Source: Thermoanaerobaculia bacterium
Lineage (GTDB): Bacteria > Acidobacteriota > Thermoanaerobaculia > Gp7-AA8
Reading direction: 5' to 3'
DNA length: 64,000 nt
Assembly: GCA_017883235.1 (NCBI GenBank)
Contig: JADGNY010000013.1
Location: forward strand, 1-64,000
This document shows, piece after piece, positions 1 to 7,413 of this stretch. The stretch's first letter is position 1. Every line of letters starts with the position of its first letter. The position numbers and the translations under genes are program-made. Below the pieces are notes generated by a model. That model saw only the letters and a list, made by a program, of their open reading frames with translations, was not told the DNA's origin and made no database searches.

Positions 1-78
1 GGCGGCGGGTATCTTCGTCCTCGGTGGTCTGCCGCGGGCCGTAGAGCCGCGGCAGGTGAAGTCTCATCCGCCTATCGG

Positions 79-124
79 CACCTTCTCCCCCAGCTGAAAG
101 GCGCTGGGGGAGAAGGGCTCTCGA
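79..124. repeat. Palindromic repeat, CTTCTCCCCCAGC family, copy 1
   Basis: Near-perfect inverted repeat: CCTTCTCCCCCAGC, a short loop, then GCTGGGGGAGAAGG followed by GCTCTCGA. Related copies occur at 35113-35164, 40600-40650 and 40810-40856, all between genes. The rest of positions 1-357 shows no credible gene. It could act as a transcript-end hairpin, but it lacks a T run, so a dispersed REP-like element is the safer description. Confidence 0.8.
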
Positions 125-310
125 TTAGAGAGTATTGAATCTTGCAAGGAGGTTCACGAGCTATCTTCGTTCACAGCGGTCGGCCGCAGGCCGTCGGTCC
201 CTCGTGGTTTCTTGCGGGGGAGACTTTCGACGAAAGGGCGTGGCAAGAAGCGAAGCAATACTGTGAAAAACGCGGACTATCGCGAACCAACCGTCCATCG
301 GTTCATCTTC

Positions 311-356
311 AACGGCCTTATCTGCGATCATCTGCGCCATCTGCGGATGGCCTTTT
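311..356. repeat. Dispersed ATCTGCG-rich repeat, single arm
   Basis: Contains three spaced copies of the word TCTGCG, the first preceded by GGCCTTA and the last followed by GATGGCC. The same arm occurs at 2591-2635, where it pairs with an inverted partner. Here only one arm is visible, directly beside an aconitase-like remnant, which suggests a recombination or insertion junction. Confidence 0.7.
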
Positions 357-357
357 T

Positions 358-457
358 CTACGCGGCCGTCGCCCCGATCAACTGCCGCAATACGAACGTG
401 GTATCCCTCCACTCTTCGTAGTCGTCGATCGGCGTATCGATACGCACGATGACCGGT
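358..457 (-). pseudogene. Remnant of an aconitase (acnA) C-terminus
   Basis: The minus-strand reading runs [13 protein letters not shown], then FVLRQLIGA, then a TAG stop at 358-360. The intact acnA at 7414-10281 ends [15 protein letters not shown], then FVLRQLVGA. The DNA also matches over several blocks, for example CGGCGTATCGATACGCACGATGA. The middle is diverged and shortened (the YESGGILP segment is replaced), and no aconitase sequence continues upstream, where the next gene ends at 476. It is therefore a broken partial duplicate about 7 kb downstream of the real gene, not a functional gene. The direction of duplication cannot be told from this window. Confidence 0.7.
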
Positions 458-475
458 CTTGAAGAATGGCGAAAA

Positions 476-2467
476 TCAAGGATGGACGGAGCGGCGCCTC
501 ACCGACGGCGGCGGTGCGGTGATGATGATCGTTCCGCTGTTCTGACAGACGCCCGCCGTGGCGTTGCCGACCGTGACGGTCCAGCGGAACGTTCCGGCGC
601 TTTCGTAGAGGTGGAAGGTTGACACGCCGTTCGATACTGCCCCGTCTCCGAAGGTCCAGGTGACGCCCGCCGTATCGCAGGATGACGGTTGCTGGAGGAG
701 GAAGAGGACGGCGGTCGTCGCCGGAGCCGAGGCGGCGACGTTCGCGGCGCAGGAGAGGCTGCACGGGCCAGTGCAGATGAGCGGATCGACGTGCACCGGG
801 ACGCTGTTCGAATCGGTCGTGCCGCCGGGACCGGACGCGCGAATCACGTAGGTGTAGCTCTGCCCGGCCAGGGCCGCGTTGTCGGTAAAGACCGTGCCGG
901 AGACAGTGCCAATCGGCGTGCCGTCGCGGAAGACGTCATAGTCCGTCACATTCGTTGACGCCGTCCAGGTGAGATTGACCTTGGCGGAGGGCGACGAGGA
1001 GACGTCGCAGAAGGTGTTGGCGGTCAAGGTGAATGCATCCGGCGGCGGCTGACAGATGGTCGTCGGGAGCGCGAGGTTGACCGAATTCGAGTCGGAGCTG
1101 CCTCCCACGTTTGAAGCGCGAACGAAATACGCGTGTTGCTGGCCCGGCGCGACCGAGGCGTCGTCATAGGCCAGCGTCGTCGCCGGCAAGGCTGCCGACA
1201 AGGCCGTGAGGTCGCGAAACACCGTGTAGTTGGCGGAAGCGGCGGCCGACGTCCACGACAGACGGTTGACCGGGCTGGTGTCATTGCAGATCGTGTTCAC
1301 AGCCAGCACCGGCGACGAAGGGGGACTGACCTGGCAGGTGGGGCCGGCGATGGTGACCGACTGCCCGCTCGACAAGGTGCTGCCGCCGCTGTTCGTGGCC
1401 GTTACCGTATATGTGTACGTCTGTCCCACGGTGACGGTGAGGTCGTCAAAGGCCAGCTTCGTCGAGGCAAACGTCCCGCTGTAGGCGGCACCGTTGCGAT
1501 TGACGACGTACGTTGACGCGTTCGAGGAGGCTGTCCAGGTGACATGGACAGCCGGCGATGGCGCTGCGCCGTTCGTACAGAATGCGCTGGCGGTTACGGC
1601 AAACGCACCGGGAGGAGAGACACAGGCCGGCGCTGTGGCCGGCAGCGTGTTCGACTCGGTCGATCCGGAGCCGTTCAGGGCGGAGATGGTGTAGCTGTAC
1701 GCGTGCCCCGCGGTGACGGCGGTATCCGCGAATGTACGGGCGGTCGTCGTGCCGATCGTGACGCCGTCGCGGCCGACGCGATACTGCGCCGCTCCCGCGG
1801 AGGCCGTCCAGCTCAATAGGAAGGTCACGGAGCCGTTCCCGCACGAGATGATGCCGAAGAGTGTCAGGCTTCCCGGCACGCCGGGACACGAAGGCGTCGT
1901 GAGGAATTGTCCGTCGTTGGCGTCGGTGCCGTTGACCGAGAAGCGGTAGGATCCGCCGGGGTTGAGCCCGGTGACGTCGAAGCTGCTGTTCGTTTCATCG
2001 ACGAAGGCTACGAGGTTCCCGGAGGAGTCGGTAATGAAATAGCCGGAGGCGGATCCGGCGGTCCAGGCCAGATGAACGGCCGGTCCGCTCACGGCGCAAT
2101 AGGCGGCTTCGCCGGCTTGCAGATCGCCGCTGAGACAGAGCGACGCATTCGGCGCAGGGGGCGTGACGCTGTTGGAAGTGAAGGTGAAGCCGTGGCTGTC
2201 GGTGGCGACGACGGTGTAGGAGCTGCCGGAGGTGCTGTCGTCGAACGCCAGCGTGGATGCCGGCAAGACGCCGCCGATGGCCTGCCCGGCGCGAAAGACC
2301 CTGTACGACGAGGCACCGGAGGATGACGACCACGACAGATGCACACCGGCATTACAGACCGGGTAGGCGGCCACGCCGAATGATCCCGGCCCGGCAAGCG
2401 CCGGCAGGGCGACGAGGAGAATCAGGAAGGCCAGCAACGACATGGCCTTCCGCGGGGCAAGAGGCAT
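476..2467 (-). CDS. Secreted fibronectin type III repeat protein with C-terminal PKD-like domain
   Basis: Predicted product is 663 aa. I place the start at the methionine of MPLAPRKAMSLLAF, because a typical signal peptide follows (hydrophobic LLAFLILLVALPALAG); an upstream in-frame ATG at 2557 would add a non-signal-like leader. The mature part is a string of about five FnIII-like beta-sandwich modules. Each has a W(T/S) strand (LSWTAS, VTWTAS, LTWTAS), a Y-V-F/N-R-D/N-G strand, and an S-Y-T-Y/V strand ending N-S-V or N-T-L. The last about 100 residues contain a PKD-type segment (FGDGAVSNG, then YESAGTFRWTVTV) with paired cysteines. No catalytic motif is visible; an extracellular binding or adhesion role is inference. 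It ends 19 bp before the aconitase remnant. Confidence 0.85.
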   Translation of the reverse strand: MPLAPRKAMSLLAFLILLVALPALAGPGSFGVAAYPVCNAGVHLSWSSSSGASSYRVFRAGQAIGGVLPASTLAFDDSTSGSSYTVVATDSHGFTFTSNSVTPPAPNASLCLSGDLQAGEAAYCAVSGPAVHLAWTAGSASGYFITDSSGNLVAFVDETNSSFDVTGLNPGGSYRFSVNGTDANDGQFLTTPSCPGVPGSLTLFGIISCGNGSVTFLLSWTASAGAAQYRVGRDGVTIGTTTARTFADTAVTAGHAYSYTISALNGSGSTESNTLPATAPACVSPPGAFAVTASAFCTNGAAPSPAVHVTWTASSNASTYVVNRNGAAYSGTFASTKLAFDDLTVTVGQTYTYTVTATNSGGSTLSSGQSVTIAGPTCQVSPPSSPVLAVNTICNDTSPVNRLSWTSAAASANYTVFRDLTALSAALPATTLAYDDASVAPGQQHAYFVRASNVGGSSDSNSVNLALPTTICQPPPDAFTLTANTFCDVSSSPSAKVNLTWTASTNVTDYDVFRDGTPIGTVSGTVFTDNAALAGQSYTYVIRASGPGGTTDSNSVPVHVDPLICTGPCSLSCAANVAASAPATTAVLFLLQQPSSCDTAGVTWTFGDGAVSNGVSTFHLYESAGTFRWTVTVGNATAGVCQNSGTIIITAPPPSVRRRSVHP

Positions 2468-2548
2468 CGGGGTCAAGGTTCTGCAGGGATTGTACACACG
2501 ATCACACAACTGATGCGGTCGATCACCCGATTCTCGATACGAAGAAAC

Positions 2549-2635
2549 AAAGGCCATCCGCAGATGACGCAGATGAACGCAGATAAAGAACGGCCTTATC
2601 TGCGGTCATCTGCGCCATCTGCGGATAGCTTTTTG
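2549..2635. repeat. Inverted repeat of the ATCTGCG family
   Basis: The left arm (2549-2586) carries CCGCAGATGACGCAGATG and continues to GCAGATAA. The right arm (2591-2635) is its near reverse complement with TCTGCGGTCATCTGCGCC. The arms are about 37 bp with a minimal loop, a potential long cruciform. The right arm abuts the toxin fragment that starts at 2629 and supplies the in-frame stop (TAG at 2626-2628), so this element marks where the toxin gene was cut. Confidence 0.85.
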
Positions 2636-2769
2636 CTACGATCTACGTGGCCAGATTCGACGAGGCGGTCTATGTCCTGCACGCCTTCCAGAAGAAGACG
2701 GCAAAGACGTCCCGCCTCGACATCGAAGTGGCGAGGCGGCGGTACCGGTTGATCGGAGTCAAGTCATGA
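2629..2769 (+). pseudogene. C-terminal fragment of a HigB/RelE-type (Gp49-like) toxin
   Basis: In frame with the stop at 2767-2769 the sequence reads YVARFDEAVYVLHAFQKKT followed by an SRLDIEVARRRYR segment. This is the characteristic C-terminal half of phage-derived Gp49/HigB-type RelE-fold toxins: a beta-strand, then FQKKT, then a terminal helix. The family is normally about 100-115 aa; only about 42 codons remain. The 5' part is missing because the palindromic repeat at 2549-2635 lies exactly there and introduces a stop. The TGA overlaps the ATG of the next gene (ATGA), the normal toxin-antitoxin coupling, so the pair was once complete. The toxin is almost certainly inactive. Confidence 0.8.
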
Positions 2770-3062
2770 AGAAAACGACGCGTAAGTCCGACAGGGAAAG
2801 CAGCGGCAACATCTTCATCGATCTCGGCTTTCAGCCTCACGAAGCGGCGGTCATGCTTCTGCGATGCGAACTGGCGGAGGCTCTGCGCAAATGGATCGAT
2901 CGAGAAGGGATCACACAAGCCCAGGCTGCCGAGCGTCTGGGCGTGGCGCAACCGCGCATCTCCGAAATCTCGCGAAATAAAGTGGACAAGCTGTCGCTCG
3001 ATTACCTCGTCGGACTCTGTGCCAAGGCTGGGGTTGCGGTGAAGGTGAGGACGGCAGCGTAA
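2766..3062 (+). CDS. HigA-like XRE-family antitoxin
   Basis: 98 aa. Residues about 38-85 form a helix-turn-helix: LAEALRKWIDREGITQAQAA, then ERLGVAQPRISEISRNK, typical of the XRE/HTH_37 antitoxins that pair with Gp49-type toxins. In such systems the antitoxin binds its toxin and represses the shared promoter. The start codon overlaps the stop of the upstream toxin fragment by 4 bp. The antitoxin is intact while the toxin is decapitated, so it is a solitary antitoxin. It could persist as a regulator or protect against related toxins elsewhere (inference). Confidence 0.85.
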   Translation: MKKTTRKSDRESSGNIFIDLGFQPHEAAVMLLRCELAEALRKWIDREGITQAQAAERLGVAQPRISEISRNKVDKLSLDYLVGLCAKAGVAVKVRTAA

Positions 3063-3155
3063 GTCGTATTCGTCTGCCATCGGTGACCAAAGGCCGTTTC
3101 GGTTTCATCAACTGACACGGCAGCAACACTCACTGCGCCTCGCTGACCGAATGAC

Positions 3156-3237
3156 GGTCCAAAGTCGAAAGTGCCGTTCAGGCTGTCGACTCAGCGATCC
3201 TTTCTTCCTCGGCACTTTCGACTTTGGACCTGACCCC
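3156..3237. repeat. REP-like inverted repeat GGTCCAAAGTCGAAAGTGCC, copy A
   Basis: Left arm at 3156-3175 and its exact reverse complement at 3211-3230, followed by TGACCCC. A related element is at 6605-6665 and a decayed one at 44686-44767. The motif GGGGTCAGGTC plus inverted arms resembles the REP elements mobilised by RAYT (Y1-type) transposases; no such transposase gene is present in this window. The surrounding 240-bp interval 3063-3303 shows no gene. Confidence 0.8.
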
Positions 3238-3303
3238 CTTGCTGGCTGCAGCGTCGGCGCCGATCGTCGACCGAGTGGCCGTGAATCTCGCCATTACGGT
3301 AGG

Positions 3304-6300
3304 CTATGGTGCCGATGATGTGCGCGTGACCGTGAACGTGAACGAATAGCCTGGCGGCATGTCCGTCTCCGACATCGTGATCGTATCTCCTGTCACCGAT
3401 CCGGTAAGAATAGGTGGCGCCCCGAATGTAAGCATTGTTCCGCTCACCTGACCAACGCCAGTAAACTCCTGTGGATAGTCGTAGAGTTGGCAATCAGTTG
3501 ACCCCGTACCTCCTGGACCCTTCGGTGTGTAGGTAAAGGTCCCGGTCAGATTGTTCCCTGCCTGCACGAGCGACAAGGTCAGCGATCCGCTGTATGTGTA
3601 AGGCACCCCTTGGCAGAGGAATCCATTGAAAACCCCGGTCTCGGTAAATGTGCCCTTGTAAGTACCAGTGAGACCGCCCTGTACTGCGTTGACTGCTACC
3701 GTCGCCGTTGCCGTGGCCGTTCCTCCAGGTCCCATTGCGGTCAGCCTGTAGGTTGTCGTCACCGATGGAGACGCGGAGACTGAGCTATTTGGCTGTTGCG
3801 GTCCCACCCCATTGTCGATCGAGACCGAGGTCGCGTTCGTAGTGGTCCAGCTCAGCACGGACAGCTGACCGGCGGAAATAGTCGGCGGGCTCGCTATGAA
3901 CGAAACCACTGTCGGGGGCGATGGCGCAGCGTTGAACGATGCTGTAACACTCTGATCTTGCGTCATCACAACCAAGCATTGAATCGAGGAGCCGCTGCAG
4001 GCACCACTCCAGCCGCTGAAGGTCGAGCCTGATGCCGAGCTCTCGGTCAGGGTTACCGACGAATTGTTGGCATAGGTCGAGCAGTTGTTGCCGCAACTCG
4101 TACCGGGGGGAGAGAACTCGATAGACCCCGCGCCGCTTCCTGTCGTCGCGACGGTCAACCGGTATACGGCCGGCTGAGTCGACGGTTCGATCGTCAACGT
4201 AACCGGAATGCTCTGGCTGATTCCGGGCGTATCCGCATCAGTGACGGTCAGATCTCCTTGATACGTGTTGGGACTTGAACCATTCGCGGTCAACCCGGAT
4301 ATGTTCACGGCTATCGTCACCGCTTGGGAGTCGCCGGACGCCAGCGGACGAAGTGGGCCATCGATCGAGAGCCACGAAGCATCCGACGCAAGTCGGTAAT
4401 TCAGCACGCTGCCGACCGGCCCTATGTTCTTGATTGTCACTGTCTGACTCGATGGGTTGAATCCTCCTTCGGCTGCTGAGAACCCCAAGCGGTCGGGACT
4501 GAGAATCCTGGCATTGCAGTCGACGCTGATTACGACGACACGTTGCAAACCCGCGGCCTCGGCGACGACAGTATCCGTTCCTTTGTTGGCGCATTGGCCA
4601 CCGATCGCGGAAGGCGCGGTATAGGTGACGCTGGTCTGGCTGTTGTGGACGAATGTATTTGCGTCAGTCTGCGAATAGTGAAGGATAGTTCCCGACTGCG
4701 AAAGCGTGCCGTCGGCAGTGCACGCCCCACCGGCAGGATTGAGCGAGACAGTTGTGGAGTTGTAACAGGTATTGTTGAAGAGCTGGAGTTGTTGGGTGGC
4801 ACCACAGGGAACGTTGATGGCGCTCGTAACGACCATTTCGGCTGACTCACTGTCCAGGAGGTCGTGATCCAGCGGCGGCGGTTTGCTCGCCACGATCGCG
4901 CCGGCGGTGAGCTGCAATCCGAGTGTTGTGTAATCAATACTCTGGCAGATACGCCCGGTGTGGTTGACATAGCAACTGGGCCCTGTCAACCCCAGAGGGG
5001 TTACCTGGTTCACTATGCTCAGGATCGCGCCTTCATTGATGCAGCAGCCATTCTTCACCCACCAGTAGCATGTGCTGTGAATGAACTGCACCAAACGGAG
5101 GAAGCACGTTTGACCAGGCCCGAGATCTGCGTGGCGCTGGAGCGGGGCATCTGCGCAGAAGCCATTGTAGTCGAGACAACAGGTTCCACAGCCAGAAACG
5201 GTATTCTGACAGGCGCCGCTCGGAACGCATGTAACAGCCAGTGTACTCGGCGCGGCCTTAGCGATCGCCGATGCACCGAGCACACTCGCCATACCCGACT
5301 CTGAAGCATTCATGGCATCATCGCCCGACGAGAGCACGAGATCGATATTGATGGGCGGCGGCTGCATGCCCTCGAGAACAAGGGCATCGCTCGCGAAGCT
5401 TTGCCGAATCCTGCCGTCGACGCTGGCGATCTCGCCCACCGCACCAGGAAGAGGCTGGCTGAGTTTGAGGCGGAACGTACCGTCGAGCATCACCATCGCT
5501 TCCCGTCCCGCGAAGGTGACGCGATAGCCCACGGCTGACTTTGCAGAAAAGAGAAGACCCGTATCCGTAAGGGTTGCGTCACTATCGGCGAGTGCGCCGG
5601 GATTGAGTACGAAAAACTGCCGCTCTTCCGGGTCTAGAGGAATTGTTAGAACGAGATACGCCTGCCCGAGATACGTCACCAACGGGCCCGGCGGAGCTAC
5701 CGCGCGCCGCCGAACTACTTGCCCCGCTCCCGCATCAGCGAAGACCCACGCGGCGCCAAAGTTACTGTTGTCGGCGTAGCCTCCGACGATGGCCGTCTTG
5801 CCGTCGGCGGAGAGGCACACAGAATTGCCTTGTCGAGCGTTCCCCACGGCGCCAGAGCCGACCAGCTTAGTCCCTAGCTGGGTCCAGACTCCTCCGCTCC
5901 TCGTCCAGACCCACGCGGCACCATCAGGGCCCAAGTCGTCGCCGTTCCCCCCGACGATGGCCGTGTTGCCGTCGCCGGAGAGGGACACGGAAATGCCTTG
6001 GTTAGCGTTCCCTAGGGCGTCAGAGCCGACCAGCTTAGGGCCCAGCTGGGTCCAGACTCCTCCGTTCCTGGTCCAGACCCACGCAGCCCCAGCGCCACCG
6101 TTGTCGAAGGACCCTCCGACGATGGCCGTGTTGCCGTCGCCAGAGAGGGACACGGACTGGCCTTGTCTAGCGCCCCCCACTGCGCCTGAGCCGCGCAGCG
6201 GTGTTCCCTGCTGGGTCCAGACTCCTCCGCTCCTGGTCCAGACCCAGGCGGCACCAGCGCCATTATTGTCGAGGGACCCTCCGACGATGGCCGTGTTGCC

Positions 6301-6462
6301 GTCGGTGGAGAGGGACACGGACGTTCCAAGTAGAGCGTGAAATACGGCGCCCGTTCCCACTAACTTCTGCCCCTGCTGCGAGAACTGCGCGAGCGCTGGA
6401 TGGGAAGAAAGCAACGAGGCGCACACGACCGCGCTCAGCGCAACGTGATGCCACATTTTCAT
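3304..6462 (-). CDS. Large secreted FG-GAP-like repeat protein with Ig-like modules
   Basis: 1052 aa with a clear signal peptide (VALSAVVCASLLSSHPALAQ). Residues about 30-245 carry four tandem copies of a module: L(V/R)GSGA, then SVSLSGDGNTAIVGG, then GAAWVWTRSGGVWTQ, an integrin/FG-GAP-like beta-propeller blade pattern. A cysteine-rich middle (about 400-500; GCGTCCLDYNGFC) has no family I recognise. Further on come a BACON-like sandwich (LGFSAAEGGF, ASWLSIDG), an InlB-B-like segment (GSGAGSIEFSP, FSGWSGACSG) and an Ig-like domain (TISAGQLSVLSWTTTNA). The C-terminal ~110 residues look like a separate beta domain. Predicted extracellular. The repeats leave long open frames on the opposite strand (5.8-6.3 kb) that are not genes. 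Confidence 0.85.
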   Translation of the reverse strand: MKMWHHVALSAVVCASLLSSHPALAQFSQQGQKLVGTGAVFHALLGTSVSLSTDGNTAIVGGSLDNNGAGAAWVWTRSGGVWTQQGTPLRGSGAVGGARQGQSVSLSGDGNTAIVGGSFDNGGAGAAWVWTRNGGVWTQLGPKLVGSDALGNANQGISVSLSGDGNTAIVGGNGDDLGPDGAAWVWTRSGGVWTQLGTKLVGSGAVGNARQGNSVCLSADGKTAIVGGYADNSNFGAAWVFADAGAGQVVRRRAVAPPGPLVTYLGQAYLVLTIPLDPEERQFFVLNPGALADSDATLTDTGLLFSAKSAVGYRVTFAGREAMVMLDGTFRLKLSQPLPGAVGEIASVDGRIRQSFASDALVLEGMQPPPINIDLVLSSGDDAMNASESGMASVLGASAIAKAAPSTLAVTCVPSGACQNTVSGCGTCCLDYNGFCADAPLQRHADLGPGQTCFLRLVQFIHSTCYWWVKNGCCINEGAILSIVNQVTPLGLTGPSCYVNHTGRICQSIDYTTLGLQLTAGAIVASKPPPLDHDLLDSESAEMVVTSAINVPCGATQQLQLFNNTCYNSTTVSLNPAGGACTADGTLSQSGTILHYSQTDANTFVHNSQTSVTYTAPSAIGGQCANKGTDTVVAEAAGLQRVVVISVDCNARILSPDRLGFSAAEGGFNPSSQTVTIKNIGPVGSVLNYRLASDASWLSIDGPLRPLASGDSQAVTIAVNISGLTANGSSPNTYQGDLTVTDADTPGISQSIPVTLTIEPSTQPAVYRLTVATTGSGAGSIEFSPPGTSCGNNCSTYANNSSVTLTESSASGSTFSGWSGACSGSSIQCLVVMTQDQSVTASFNAAPSPPTVVSFIASPPTISAGQLSVLSWTTTNATSVSIDNGVGPQQPNSSVSASPSVTTTYRLTAMGPGGTATATATVAVNAVQGGLTGTYKGTFTETGVFNGFLCQGVPYTYSGSLTLSLVQAGNNLTGTFTYTPKGPGGTGSTDCQLYDYPQEFTGVGQVSGTMLTFGAPPILTGSVTGDTITMSETDMPPGYSFTFTVTRTSSAP

Positions 6463-6604
6463 GGGGAAGCCTCCGGAGGATGCTCAATCCTACACCTCGA
6501 ACGGGCTATTCCGAATTCAATAAGGTGTTCATGCCGATTCGCTCCGCGCACATCGGCAACGTGGCCACACAGCAAGTGGTGAACGCATCGGGCACTGCCC
6601 TACC

Positions 6605-6665
6605 GGGGTCAGGTCTAAAGTCTAAAGTGCACTCGTCTCCACTTTAGACTTTAGACCTGACCCCC
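6605..6665. repeat. REP-like inverted repeat GGGGTCAGGTCTAAAGTCTA, copy B
   Basis: Left arm at 6605-6630 and right arm at 6641-6665 are near-perfect reverse complements with a loop of about ten bases. This is the most complete copy of the family also seen at 3156-3237 and 44686-44767. Its right end touches the truncated ISL3 transposase, so the repeat marks the truncation point. Confidence 0.85.
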
Positions 6666-6667
6666 AT

Positions 6668-7111
6668 CAGCTCAGCTCGACCGACCGGGCTCTGCTTCGC
6701 CGGCCGGTCAACCGCACACCGAAGGACCGGCTCAAACTTGCCGAGATCACACGGTACAACCTCCGCTCCCTCCGCTGCTCTTTACTCAGGGACAGCTTCC
6801 AGAGCTTCTGGCAATACACCTCTGCCACTTGGGCAGGCAAGTTCCTCGACAGCTGGTGCACCGCCGTCATGCGATCACAAATCGAACCGATGAAGAAGGT
6901 CGCCTGGACGATCCGCACACATCGGTCTCTGCTCCTCAATTGGTTCGCCGCCAAGGCTATGTCGAGCGGTATCGTCGAGGGTTGCAACAATAAGGCGAAA
7001 CTGACCATGAGAAAAGCGTACGGTTTTCGAACCTTCCGCGCCATCGAAGTCGCGCTCTACCATGCACTTGGCCATCTCCCCGACCTACCCATAGCCCACA
7101 GATTCTGCTGA
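6668..7111 (+). mobile_element. Truncated ISL3-family transposase (C-terminal part)
   Basis: Open plus-strand reading with motifs typical of the C-terminal half of ISL3 transposases: FWQYTSATWAGKFLDSWC, then MRSQIEPMKKVAWTIRTH, then LLNWFAAKAMSSGIVEGCNN, then KAKLTMRKAYGFRTF, ending in HRFC. The family is usually about 400 aa; about 147 codons remain. The DDE aspartates and the N-terminal zinc/HTH part are absent because the reading begins directly at the REP-like repeat. No left inverted terminal repeat was found. An apparent start at 6869 is merely an internal methionine. This is a dead remnant. Confidence 0.85.
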
Positions 7112-7131
7112 CGAGGCGAAAAGAAAAGACC

Positions 7132-7374
7132 CTAGTCTGCTACGTCAACGAAAGCGATATGGTCGATCGAGAAAAACACGTGCCTCTCGCCAAATTCCGA
7201 AAACACGACGCAATCAGACTCCACTCTCTCAAGTGTGTAGTAGATGTAATCCTCGTTCACACTCTCATGAGGAGGATAAATAACACCTACTATCCCATTG
7301 CCCTTGTTCGGCAAAGATAGGCTAACTGCTTTGCCAATGAGTTCCTTCAGTTTTTGATGAATGCCAGCGTTCAT
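7132..7374 (-). CDS. Small hypothetical protein, beta-rich
   Basis: 80 aa. A good ribosome-binding site (AAGGGAA) sits about 7 bases before the ATG. The pattern is a short N-terminal helix (IHQKLKELIGKAV) followed by alternating strands (VSLSLPNKGN, GIVGVIYPP, YTLERVESDCVVFSE, VFFSIDHIAFVDV), reminiscent of a small Sm/SH3-like barrel. That fold is a guess. Base composition is clearly more AT-rich than its neighbours, suggesting a foreign origin together with the adjacent ISL3 remnant. No partner gene is obvious. Confidence 0.65.
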   Translation of the reverse strand: MNAGIHQKLKELIGKAVSLSLPNKGNGIVGVIYPPHESVNEDYIYYTLERVESDCVVFSEFGERHVFFSIDHIAFVDVAD

Positions 7375-7413
7375 GGCAATTCCCTTTTCACACTTAGTTA
7401 ATTAATTGGCTCG

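Noticed and set aside
142-462. Plus-strand open frames near the window start
   Set aside because: They run through the ATCTGCG repeat and the aconitase remnant, and no protein-like pattern is visible.
6667-7044. 125-codon minus-strand open frame
   Set aside because: Antisense to the ISL3 transposase remnant, whose plus-strand translation is clearly family-like.
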